A stretch of 7,845 nucleotides of DNA from CALVNN01 sp964393975 (GCA_964393975.1 CAYMVO010000029.1:1-7845), one strand, 5' to 3'. Positions 1-7,256 are shown, counted from the first letter of the stretch. Made by a program: numbers and translations. The notes: a model not told the origin generated them from the letters alone.

Positions 1-35
1 TATATACACGGGGGCGCGGGCGCGCGCGAGAAAAG
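1..35. other. GC-rich low-complexity tip of the window, probable assembly artefact
   Basis: Positions 9-29 are almost pure G and C, largely alternating CG, and are followed by a purine-rich stretch to about position 50. Everything after that is strongly AT-rich. No gene reads through it. The abrupt shift at the very start of the sequence is what one expects from a chimeric or low-quality contig end, although a real Z-DNA-prone tract cannot be excluded from sequence alone. Confidence 0.5.
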
Positions 36-80
36 ATATAGAGAGAAGACCTATAATAGATTACTTTAGTACATTCTTTA

Positions 81-110
81 TTGAAATAGGATAGTCTAGT
101 AAAATATTAT
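81..110 (+). promoter_or_regulatory. possible upstream sigma-70-type promoter
   Basis: TTGAAA at 81-86 and TATTAT at 105-110 are each one mismatch from consensus and are separated by 18 nt. If used, transcription would begin near 117 and give a leader of about 190 nt ahead of the first lipoprotein gene. In such AT-rich DNA chance matches are frequent, and the site at 198-226 is the stronger candidate. The rest of 36-308 shows no gene, only AT-rich DNA. Confidence 0.3.
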
Positions 111-197
111 GTGCTTTGATTTTCTTTTTATATTTTAAACTGTGAGATAGGATAAAGGTGGCGTGTATACTTTTTATATTGTTTGTGAAAATTTATC

Positions 198-226
198 TTG
201 ATTTTTAAATAAATAAATGTTATACT
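198..226 (+). promoter_or_regulatory. promoter of the lipoprotein/MACPF/protease operon (extended -10)
   Basis: TTGATT at 198-203 is followed after exactly 17 nt by TATACT at 221-226. A TGT triplet at 218-220 makes it an extended -10 element. The expected start is near 233, leaving an untranslated leader of roughly 76 nt. It is the best-matching promoter seen in the window. No other convincing promoter was noticed between it and the end of the protease gene, so it is the likely driver of all three genes. Confidence 0.6.
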
Positions 227-308
227 GCAAATGAGTTACATATTTTTTACACATTTTATCTAAATTGCGTTGTAACTAAAAAAGTAAATAATAAAAAATG
301 AGGTGAAT

Positions 309-788
309 ATGAAGAAAGGGGTTATGACCGGTATTTTGTCTTTGTTTATTGCATTGACAATATTCACGGTGAGTGGATGTGGCGCAGTCGGTCCGAATAA
401 ATTAGCATATTGGTTTTCTACATCAAATACTTATTTTGTAAGTTATAATGAAGAAAGTAATAATTTGGACGAGGCGGGTACATATTGGGAGTTTACCGTG
501 GCAAATAATGTTGATATGGGGTTGAATTTGAGAATGAATGTTGACAATTTTAATTCCTACGCGTATTTGTATGTAAATGGTGAGCAGGTGAAAAGTGAGA
601 GTGATACTGGGATATACACCTATGCGTATAGTCTATCGTTAAAAAAGGGTGACAAAATCAAAATTCACGCAAAATGGTTGTACGGTTTGAGTGCGACGGA
701 TGATGGGTTTGATATTCAAATGATGACTATAAGTTACCATAACCAACAATATATTATAGAAGAATTTGACAAAAGCACAACGATTTAA
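309..788 (+). CDS. small surface lipoprotein of unknown function, first gene of the operon
   Basis: A 159-residue predicted lipoprotein. Residues 1-23 form a signal peptide with a KK n-region and a hydrophobic core, ending in the lipobox V21-S-G-C24, so the mature protein should be anchored to the outer face of the membrane through Cys24. The mature part of about 135 residues has alternating hydrophobic and polar residues, a YLYVNG strand-turn (86-91) and LKKGDKIKI (111-119), as in a single beta-sandwich domain. I do not recognise the family. The ATG at 309 is chosen because GAGG at 300-303 lies 5 nt upstream; the in-frame GTG at 303 lies within that ribosome site. The MACPF gene starts 15 nt after its stop, so the two are probably co-transcribed. 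A role as partner, chaperone or self-protection protein for the pore-former is inference only. Confidence 0.85.
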   Translation: MKKGVMTGILSLFIALTIFTVSGCGAVGPNKLAYWFSTSNTYFVSYNEESNNLDEAGTYWEFTVANNVDMGLNLRMNVDNFNSYAYLYVNGEQVKSESDTGIYTYAYSLSLKKGDKIKIHAKWLYGLSATDDGFDIQMMTISYHNQQYIIEEFDKSTTI

Positions 789-803
789 AAAGGAGATTAT
801 AAA

Positions 804-3086
804 ATGAAAACAAAGTTATTGACAAAAATTTTTGGTGTTATTCTTTGCGTTTGCGTGATATTGCCGACCTTTACCTCTTGTAAAGGACCAGACGTAGATG
901 GTGCTTTGACCGTGTATATGTTGGGTGAGGGCGCTCAGTTGCCTTATGACGAGTACACTACATACGACGTAGGGGATGACTCTGTCGCGATTGTGTCGGA
1001 GGAGGGGTTTGTCTCTGCGCTTAAGGTGGGAGAGACCTTTGTCACTGCGAACACTGACGGGGCAACGAAAAATTATAAAATTGTAGTAAAAGATGAGAGA
1101 GATGAAGACTCTAAACGCTTTTCCAATTTTAAAAATATTGATGAGAGTACAGCGTATGTTGGTGCAGGTATCAATCTTTTGATATGTGGAAATCCAAGCA
1201 GTCAAGATTGTATACTCACAAGTAGCGTTTTGGATAAGGATAAAGTCACAAAGTCAGGTAAGCTAGCATTTTCTAATGAAAACAATACAAAGACAACGAC
1301 TATATCTGGCGACTCTATGACGACATTTTCAAGTGATTATGCGACGCAAATCAAAGTGAGTGGTTCGGCTAAATATGGCAAAATGTTTAGTGCGTCAATT
1401 GATACAGACTTTTCAAGTACCGCATCAATTAAAAATACGACACAAACCAAATATTTAAAGTTTTATTCTTACGTTGAGAGAATGACGTTGAATTTGACTG
1501 CGAATAGAGAAGACTTGTCAAATATGTTAAATAGTGAGTTTGTCCAAGACTTGTACGGAAAAGGTAGCAATAAAATGACACCTGCGGAGGTGATTGAAAA
1601 ATACGGCTCGCATATAATTTTGAGTGCGTCGTATGGTGGTCGTATGGAGTTTACTTATTTCCTTTCTAGTACCGATACTGCGACTACTGCTTCGGATATG
1701 GAAAAAATCTCAGGAAAAGTGTCTGTAGCTATCAGTAACTTTTCAACGGATATAAATGGAAGTTATAGCAAAGATGCAAAAGAGTCTGCGACTAGCAAAA
1801 ATGTTTCTATTTATGAGAGCTCAAAAGTCATTGGTGGCGTGACGACCGATATGTCGTCTGTAGACGCTATGAGACAAAATTATAAGACTTGGTTGACTAG
1901 TCTAGACGATAGCAATAACTATTCGATGATTGGTTTGGTAAATGCAAATTCTCTTCTTGAGATTTGGAGCTTTTTACCTGACGGCGATAGAAAAAATAAT
2001 TTTATTAGATACTTTGCGCAAGAATCTAACAAAAGTTATAACAATTTGTTGAGCAAGTACAATAGAACATCTTTGCAAGCAAAGGCGCTAAGTTATGGTG
2101 AATATCCACAAAGTGAGGCTTCGGTCAATGTTAGAAAGGCTCTGGAAAACAATGAGGGTACACAGGTAGGTTCGTTTTTGACTGACGGCGATGTGTTGCT
2201 TTATGAAGACACAAGATATTTGAAATATACTCCAACGGCTACCTCAAACTCTTATGAAAAAGGAAAAGTGTATTATTTCAAATTTGAACCTATTACTTGG
2301 GAGTTTTACGAAACCGATTCTTCTGGGCAAAACCTTTATACAACGACTTCAATAATAGACTGTATGCAATGGTATGATGATACGGTGCATAATAAGACGT
2401 TCCCTTCGTTTAGCGAACTAACTGATGAACAAAAATTGGAAGTATATGAAAAAGTTACAGGGAAACCATTAGTTAATTTTCATAGACAAAATTATTATAA
2501 CAATGTATATGGCGATTCGGCTGAGTGTGGCAATTTTTACACCTATTTATGTAGACATATAAGTTCTAGTCAAAGTGCTTTTGAAGAGGACCTTGAGAGG
2601 AAATACAAAGATTTATGTGATGAAGAAAACAAGGTGCCTACGAGTAAAAAGCATTGGGAGACTTCTACACTTCGTGAGTTTTTGAATGATACATTTGTGT
2701 CATTTGCTTTTACGGATAATGAATTGAGTAGTTTGGGCAAAGTTCATACATACGCAAACGAAAAAGGGAAAGTAGGTGTAAATACTACGCTTGTAATGGA
2801 CGATGTGAGTATTGCGCCAAATATGGCTGTAACTGGTGACGGAAATTATTATGGCATGACAATAAAGGCTACAGATTTTGCTTATGCTCGAGGGCTAACA
2901 GGTAGTACACCTTTTTGGGCTTCGAGAAGTGACTATATAAAGTATGGTAATTATTGCTTGGCGGGTTGGTCAAGTGATGATCCAGGTGCTTATACTTACA
3001 ATACTCAGACAAGCAAAAATTGGCAATTTGCAGGTGTCGGTACCGATGCATATTTTGGCGTGCGAGCTACGATTGCGATAAGGTAA
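804..3086 (+). CDS. MACPF-domain lipoprotein with C-terminal DUF6273 domain
   Basis: A 760-residue predicted surface lipoprotein with a pore-forming fold. The signal peptide ends in F23-T-S-C26, a slightly atypical lipobox. Residues about 33-97 resemble a bacterial Ig-like (BIG2) domain (SVAIVSEEGFVSALKVG). The MACPF domain spans about 115-410. It opens with YVGAGINLL (118-126) and contains the signature Y267-G-S-H270 with G278-G279, a Ser/Thr-rich segment on either side of it as expected for membrane-inserting hairpins, GG at 344-345, and a family-typical end with a Trp near 363 and DGDR at 393-396. Residues about 430-760 match DUF6273: YGEYPQ (431-436), FEPITWE (494-500), WETSTLREFLN (618-628) and a terminal FGVRATIAIR. 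AGGAGA at 791-796 lies 7 nt before the ATG. The family oligomerises into membrane pores; the target here is unknown. DUF6273 may be a recognition module, which is inference. Confidence 0.88.
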   Translation: MKTKLLTKIFGVILCVCVILPTFTSCKGPDVDGALTVYMLGEGAQLPYDEYTTYDVGDDSVAIVSEEGFVSALKVGETFVTANTDGATKNYKIVVKDERDEDSKRFSNFKNIDESTAYVGAGINLLICGNPSSQDCILTSSVLDKDKVTKSGKLAFSNENNTKTTTISGDSMTTFSSDYATQIKVSGSAKYGKMFSASIDTDFSSTASIKNTTQTKYLKFYSYVERMTLNLTANREDLSNMLNSEFVQDLYGKGSNKMTPAEVIEKYGSHIILSASYGGRMEFTYFLSSTDTATTASDMEKISGKVSVAISNFSTDINGSYSKDAKESATSKNVSIYESSKVIGGVTTDMSSVDAMRQNYKTWLTSLDDSNNYSMIGLVNANSLLEIWSFLPDGDRKNNFIRYFAQESNKSYNNLLSKYNRTSLQAKALSYGEYPQSEASVNVRKALENNEGTQVGSFLTDGDVLLYEDTRYLKYTPTATSNSYEKGKVYYFKFEPITWEFYETDSSGQNLYTTTSIIDCMQWYDDTVHNKTFPSFSELTDEQKLEVYEKVTGKPLVNFHRQNYYNNVYGDSAECGNFYTYLCRHISSSQSAFEEDLERKYKDLCDEENKVPTSKKHWETSTLREFLNDTFVSFAFTDNELSSLGKVHTYANEKGKVGVNTTLVMDDVSIAPNMAVTGDGNYYGMTIKATDFAYARGLTGSTPFWASRSDYIKYGNYCLAGWSSDDPGAYTYNTQTSKNWQFAGVGTDAYFGVRATIAIR

Positions 3087-3100
3087 TGGGGACAAAGCAA

Positions 3101-4864
3101 ATGAGCAAGGCAGTAAAGTTTTTTGTATTTTTCTTCGTTTTGCTCGCACTGTTGATATTAGCTTGTTTGTGTTTTGATAAAAGAGTGGATAAAAACACTC
3201 TTTTGATTTATATATGTGGTTCGACTTTGGAGACATATAGTGGATACGCGTCAAACAATATAGAAGAAATGTTAAAAGCTAAGATATCACCTAATACAAC
3301 GGTCATATTAGAAGTCGGTGGCAGTAAAAGGTGGGAAAATAGTAGCATATCCGCTGAACATATCGAAAGATATACCATAAAAAACGGCAAGTTGGTACTG
3401 CTCGAACAGTTGGAGCAAAGCAATATGGGAAGTGCGGAGACGCTCGAAAGTTTTATAAATTTTGGGGTTTCGTTTGCGCCGACAAATCAGTTGTCTATAA
3501 TCTTTTGGGACCACGGCGGTGGTAGTATAGACGGGGTTTGCGCAGATGCAAATTATGATTACGATAGTCTTACGTTACCTGAAATAAAGACTGCATTTGA
3601 AAATACTGCCTCGCTAATGAGTGAAAAATGGGAGTTTGTAGGTTTTGATGCCTGTCTTATGGCGACCTATGATATGGCGTGTTTGCTTGAACCGTATGCT
3701 AAATATATGATAGCATCTGAGGAGATTGAGTCGTCTTCGGGGTGGGATTACAAGACGGTTTTGTCAAAGGTCGGGACGAAAACCTTTTACTCGGACACGC
3801 TAAAATCTTATGCGACAAAGCAAGCAAAAAAGGCGACATATACTCTTTCGGTTACAAATTTATCCAAGCTTTATAATGCTGATTTAGTGATTGAAAAAAT
3901 AGCTGACCAAATCAACTACGATATCTCATACATAGGTAAGGCATTGTCGAAAGGGAAAGAGTTTGGCGTGAAAAAAAATGATAGTAACGGCACAAACCTT
4001 TTTGACCTCGGATTGATTGCAAATGTTCTGGAAATTGAATATGATTTTTCGTCAATGATTAACTTGGTAAACGGCTCAGCGCATAAAGATGCGACTGGTA
4101 TGAGTATATATTTTCCTATTGAGCAAGAAAGTTTGCTCGATGAGTATAGAGAGGTTTGTCAAAATCCGACATATATACAGTTTTTGACAAATTATTTTAA
4201 GTACGAACCTCAAATTGCAATTGAATTTGATAACAAAGGCTATGATAATAATGGTTGTCTATCATTTTCATTGACCGCGATATCAAATAAGTACGTGCAA
4301 GCAGTTGGTTATGAGCTTCATAGCGCCGTAGCGAATGAAGATACGCAAAAAATGTATTGCATTGGAAAAGATAATGATGTCTCTTTTGATAATAATGTTT
4401 ATACGGTCAATTTTCAGGGTAACTGGGTATATATAAATGATATTCTTTTGCATTGTGAGGTGTATGAAAAGAAAGATACCTATACAGTGTTTTCCGCGCC
4501 AGTAAAAATAAATGGAGAGCTTTGCTACCTTTTGTTTACTTATTTTAAGTCAAATCAAAGTATATCAGTCGACGGGTTTGTGATCGCTGGGGATATCGCT
4601 TCGCGTATACACGATTTAGTGCGTGGTATGAATTTGACTATCTTATATAAAGATTTGCTCGATAATGGCGAGGAAAGTTATTATGAAGAGGGGACGATAA
4701 CTTGGGACGATAATGCTAAATTGTCTGTAAAAAAACTATGTGCTGGTGAGTATCAATATATTCCGTATGTGATAGATATATATGGGAATGTTTATCACGG
4801 ACACACGGCTTTTGTGTATTTTGACGGTGAAAAAAATACGGTACAAAGTATAGCTGCGGGTTAA
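3101..4864 (+). CDS. membrane-anchored clostripain-family (peptidase C11) cysteine protease
   Basis: A predicted clan CD cysteine endopeptidase of 587 residues. Residues 7-25 are a hydrophobic signal anchor; C22 sits in ILAC, a poor lipobox, so lipidation is uncertain. The catalytic domain spans about 33-365 with family hallmarks: LLIYICGSTLE (34-44), NIEEML (53-58), the catalytic His138 in WDHGGG, the catalytic Cys185 in GFDACLM, ASEE (205-208), and TGMSIYFP (332-339). Residues about 366-587 are beta-rich and unassigned. Characterised clostripain cleaves after Arg; specificity here is unknown. The reading frame stays open back to an ATG at 3020, but that would overlap the MACPF gene by 67 nt. 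An ATG at 3086 overlaps its stop as TAATG (592 residues). I prefer 3101, with GGGGA at 3088-3092 8 nt upstream. Either way it is tightly coupled to the MACPF gene. Confidence 0.88.
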   Translation: MSKAVKFFVFFFVLLALLILACLCFDKRVDKNTLLIYICGSTLETYSGYASNNIEEMLKAKISPNTTVILEVGGSKRWENSSISAEHIERYTIKNGKLVLLEQLEQSNMGSAETLESFINFGVSFAPTNQLSIIFWDHGGGSIDGVCADANYDYDSLTLPEIKTAFENTASLMSEKWEFVGFDACLMATYDMACLLEPYAKYMIASEEIESSSGWDYKTVLSKVGTKTFYSDTLKSYATKQAKKATYTLSVTNLSKLYNADLVIEKIADQINYDISYIGKALSKGKEFGVKKNDSNGTNLFDLGLIANVLEIEYDFSSMINLVNGSAHKDATGMSIYFPIEQESLLDEYREVCQNPTYIQFLTNYFKYEPQIAIEFDNKGYDNNGCLSFSLTAISNKYVQAVGYELHSAVANEDTQKMYCIGKDNDVSFDNNVYTVNFQGNWVYINDILLHCEVYEKKDTYTVFSAPVKINGELCYLLFTYFKSNQSISVDGFVIAGDIASRIHDLVRGMNLTILYKDLLDNGEESYYEEGTITWDDNAKLSVKKLCAGEYQYIPYVIDIYGNVYHGHTAFVYFDGEKNTVQSIAAG

Positions 4865-4942
4865 TAAAAATAAAGATTAAATATATAGTTAAATATCATA
4901 TATCAAATGAAATTTAATCATTATTTTAATGAGATTAATAAA

Positions 4943-4968
4943 TAATTTTCGTTTGCAAACAAAAATTA
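4943..4968. repeat. 26-nt near-perfect palindrome downstream of the protease gene
   Basis: The arms TAATTTT and AAAATTA flank a central GTTTGCAAAC, with a single mismatched pair (4950/4961). It could fold as a weak hairpin or act as a dyad for a DNA-binding protein. No T-run follows it on the + strand, so it is not a classic terminator. TTTGCAA recurs at 4991-4997 and 5013-5019. Confidence 0.45.
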
Positions 4969-5000
4969 CGAGTTTTGGTCAATGATTTTGTTTGCAATAT

Positions 5001-5047
5001 AAAAAAAGAAACTTTGCAATAAATTTGCTTTGTTTCTTGTTTTTATT
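5001..5047 (+). terminator. probable intrinsic terminator of the three-gene operon
   Basis: The stem AAGAAAC (5006-5012) pairs with GTTTCTT (5032-5038), and after a symmetrical TTT/TTT internal loop GCAA (5016-5019) pairs with TTGC (5025-5028). A T-rich tract follows from 5040 and an A-run (5001-5007) precedes the stem, so it might also work in the other direction. The stem is AU-rich and interrupted, which lowers certainty. It lies about 140 nt after the protease stop. Confidence 0.5.
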
Positions 5048-5129
5048 TTATTATTCATAATACATCTTAGTGTATAACTTTTGGTGGTAAATGGGTAAAG
5101 GTAATGGGACGCTAAGCAAAAAATATGTG

Positions 5130-5149
5130 TGACTATTTGGTAGTAGTTA
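5130..5149. repeat. small hairpin GTAGTA/TACTAC
   Basis: GTAGTA and TACTAC are separated by 6 nt and could form a short hairpin about 30 nt upstream of the candidate 26-codon reading frame. There is no poly-T after it. The rest of 4865-5179 shows only AT-rich DNA, the terminator and the palindrome listed separately. Confidence 0.25.
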
Positions 5150-5179
5150 TTTACTACAAGCGTTATATAGAGGTGACCT

Positions 5180-5260
5180 GTGAAAAGTGATATAAAAAAT
5201 ATTATAAATTTTTTTAAAAATAATTATACACTTTTTTTAGGGTTTATGGTATTATTGTAG
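5180..5260 (+). CDS. possible 26-residue small ORF abutting the U32 gene
   Basis: A GTG-initiated frame of 26 codons with AGAGG (5169-5173) 6 nt upstream, a better ribosome site than the U32 gene itself has. The peptide starts MKSDIKNIINFF and ends YTLFLGFMVLL, so its C-terminal half is hydrophobic. The TAG stop at 5258-5260 is one base before the U32 ATG (TAGTATG), an arrangement typical of translational coupling. It could be a leader peptide that loads ribosomes onto the U32 message, a small membrane peptide, or chance. It conflicts with the alternative that U32 is transcribed from a promoter at 5247-5255. Confidence 0.3.
   Translation: MKSDIKNIINFFKNNYTLFLGFMVLL
5225..5255 (+). promoter_or_regulatory. 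possible extended -10 promoter giving a leaderless U32 transcript
   Basis: TGG at 5247-5249 directly precedes TATTAT at 5250-5255, a good extended -10 element. Seven bases on from the end of this box is A5262, the first base of the U32 start codon. A weak -35 candidate, TATACA at 5225-5230, is 19 nt upstream. Since no Shine-Dalgarno sequence precedes the U32 ATG, a leaderless message is plausible. The competing explanation is coupling to the small ORF at 5180-5260. Confidence 0.35.
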
Positions 5261-5261
5261 T

Positions 5262-7256
5262 ATGAAAATGAAGTTACTAGCACCTGCGGGTGATTTTGAA
5301 TGTTTGAAAATGGCTGTTTTTAACGGCGCAGATGAGGTGTATCTCGGCGTAAAAGATTTCAATGCGAGGAATAATATTGCTGGATTTACGCTAGAAGATT
5401 TAAACGAGGTGGTCGCTTTTGCGCACCTTTACGGCGTGAAAGTGCATCTTACGGTAAATATTTTGTTTAGAGATGATGAGCTAGAGTCTGCGTTAAATCT
5501 AGTAGTAGATGCGTACAATATTGGCGTAGATGCGTTTATCATACAAGATATCGGACTTGCGTATTTGGTGCATAAAAACTATCCTAATATCGAGATGCAC
5601 GCTAGTACGCAAATGGGGCTTCACAACACGTACGGCGTAAAGTGGGCGGAAGATTTCGGCTTTAAGCGTGTAGTGCTTGCCCGTGAGACCACTCTAAAAG
5701 AGATAGCGGAGATAAAAAAGTCTACGACTGTGGAATTGGAATATTTTGCGCACGGTGCGCTATGCGTGTGCTTTTCGGGGAATTGCTACCTTAGTGAGTA
5801 CTTGTGCGATGCGAGTGGCAATAGGGGAAAGTGCAAGCAACTATGCCGTTTGCCGTACAAGTTTGTGTACGATGATAAGGTGGTGAGTCAAGGGTATCTA
5901 CTGAGTGCTAAAGACTTCAATATGATAGACCGCTTGAAAGATTTAAAGAGTGCGGGCGTGTGTTCGCTAAAGATAGAAGGTAGGGCTCGTAGACCGCTAT
6001 ATGTCGGCGTGGCTACTAGGGAATACCGCAAGGCGTTAGATGGCGAAAAGTTTGATAGTAAAGAATTGGCACTAGCATTCAATCGTGGGTACACGGAAGG
6101 GTATTTTAATGGCAACGATGATATTTTATCCGTATATAACAATCATATCGGCGTAAAGGTCGGCGTGGTAACAAGAGTAGTACGGGGTGCGAGGTTTGAC
6201 GAGGTGTATTTTTCTTCTGATAGGATACTTAGTCCAAAATCTACATTTAAAGTGTTCGACGGTATCTCTGAGGTGACCGTGTTTACTGCGTATGACCTTA
6301 AAAAAGTGGGCGAAAATTTGTATGTTGTCACCACCACGCAAAAGCTCGCTAGTGGTCTCAGTGTGCATTTGATAGACGATAAAAATCAAGAAACCGAACT
6401 TTCAAAAGTACATAAAAAGGTACCTCTATCTATCAGCGTTCGGGCGGTAGCGGGTGAGAAGATTTGCGCAAAGACTGTGTTATGCGGTAAAGAATTTGTG
6501 ATAGAGGGGGTAGAGTGCCAACTCGCTAAAAACTATCCGCTCTCAGAGGACGAGATAAAGGAAAATTTTAGTAAATCGGAAGATTTTGCGTGCGAAATCA
6601 CGACCGAACTTGACAACGCTTTTTTACCGAAGCAGTCGTTGAACGAGTTTCGGCGAACGGTGTTTGAGACCGTAAAATCTTACGTCATAGAGGGCGGAAA
6701 GCATAGTCTAAAAAAGGTATCGATAGAGTCACCAAAAGATAAAACGACCATAAAAGACTATGTGCTAGTGAATGAATGTAAAGACTTTGAATGCGGTAAA
6801 ATGGTGGTGTATTCTCCTGAGAGGTATGTCTTGAAAGATATACAAGACTTTATTAGTGCGTGCTTGAAATATGGTGCGCGACCTTTTGTGGACTTGCCGA
6901 ATTTTGTGACGAATGCAGATGCGGAGTACCTTATAAAGATTTTGTCACCGCTAAATGTGGGTGTCGTGGTGAATAATTATTGGGCACTTTGCCTGCCAAA
7001 CGAAAAGGTCGCTGGGAGTCTACTAAACGTGTTTAATAATGTGAGTGCTAAAGTACTCGGTTTACCTGTCTTAAGCGGGAGAGTCGCAAGACCGCCTTAT
7101 ATGACTCTAAGGGCTTGTCCTTTTAAGCAGTACTTGAAGTGCGACTGCAAAAATTGTAAATACAAAAGCGGTAGCTATTTTGTCACTGAAAACGGCAAAA
7201 AACTAAAAATCACTAGAAAACGCATCACGTCGTGTAATTTTTATTTAAATGATTAG
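5262..7256 (+). CDS. U32 family protein with DUF3656 region, RlhA-like RNA hydroxylation enzyme
   Basis: A 664-residue cytosolic U32 protein, close in length to E. coli RlhA (about 650), which hydroxylates a 23S rRNA cytidine using prephenate-derived chemistry. Shorter relatives (TrhP) act on tRNA, and some members are annotated as collagenases. It starts with the family motif LLAPAGDFE (5-13), has GADEVYLG (22-29), and the U32 signature around 160-178 (E160-Y-F-A-H-G-A-L-C168, G173, C175, S178). C191 and C195 complete the four-cysteine set typical of the Fe-S-dependent members. A DUF3656-like segment follows (about 295-480), including FLPKQSLNEFRR. The C-terminus carries a second cysteine cluster: C619, C627, C629, C632 and C658. 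ATG at 5268 is an alternative start; neither has a clear ribosome site. I favour an rRNA or tRNA modification role over proteolysis; the exact substrate cannot be read from sequence. Confidence 0.85.
   Translation: MKMKLLAPAGDFECLKMAVFNGADEVYLGVKDFNARNNIAGFTLEDLNEVVAFAHLYGVKVHLTVNILFRDDELESALNLVVDAYNIGVDAFIIQDIGLAYLVHKNYPNIEMHASTQMGLHNTYGVKWAEDFGFKRVVLARETTLKEIAEIKKSTTVELEYFAHGALCVCFSGNCYLSEYLCDASGNRGKCKQLCRLPYKFVYDDKVVSQGYLLSAKDFNMIDRLKDLKSAGVCSLKIEGRARRPLYVGVATREYRKALDGEKFDSKELALAFNRGYTEGYFNGNDDILSVYNNHIGVKVGVVTRVVRGARFDEVYFSSDRILSPKSTFKVFDGISEVTVFTAYDLKKVGENLYVVTTTQKLASGLSVHLIDDKNQETELSKVHKKVPLSISVRAVAGEKICAKTVLCGKEFVIEGVECQLAKNYPLSEDEIKENFSKSEDFACEITTELDNAFLPKQSLNEFRRTVFETVKSYVIEGGKHSLKKVSIESPKDKTTIKDYVLVNECKDFECGKMVVYSPERYVLKDIQDFISACLKYGARPFVDLPNFVTNADAEYLIKILSPLNVGVVVNNYWALCLPNEKVAGSLLNVFNNVSAKVLGLPVLSGRVARPPYMTLRACPFKQYLKCDCKNCKYKSGSYFVTENGKKLKITRKRITSCNFYLND

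Noticed and set aside
166..171. TATACT as an additional -10 box
   Set aside because: No acceptable -35 sequence at 16-19 nt upstream, and the site at 221-226 is far better.
816..1205. Long open frame on the - strand inside the MACPF gene
   Set aside because: It is antisense to a gene with clear motifs, has no ribosome site and its translation shows no recognisable domain.
2700..3086. Variable region of a diversity-generating retroelement at the 3' end of the DUF6273 domain
   Set aside because: The domain type invites the idea, but I see no template copy of the gene's 3' end and no reverse transcriptase in the window.
3020..3100. Upstream ATG that would lengthen the protease by 27 residues
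   Set aside because: It would overlap the MACPF gene by 67 nt and put a Cys/Arg-rich stretch before the signal anchor; starts at 3086 or 3101 fit operon spacing and a signal sequence.
5098..5121. Short similarity to the start region of the protease gene (3080-3102): AGGTAATGGG then AAGCAAA
   Set aside because: The match is about 20 nt with gaps and does not extend on either side; it is too little to claim a duplicated gene remnant.
5888..6389. Three - strand open frames inside the U32 gene
   Set aside because: They overlap one another and a confidently identified gene, and none has a ribosome site or family motif.
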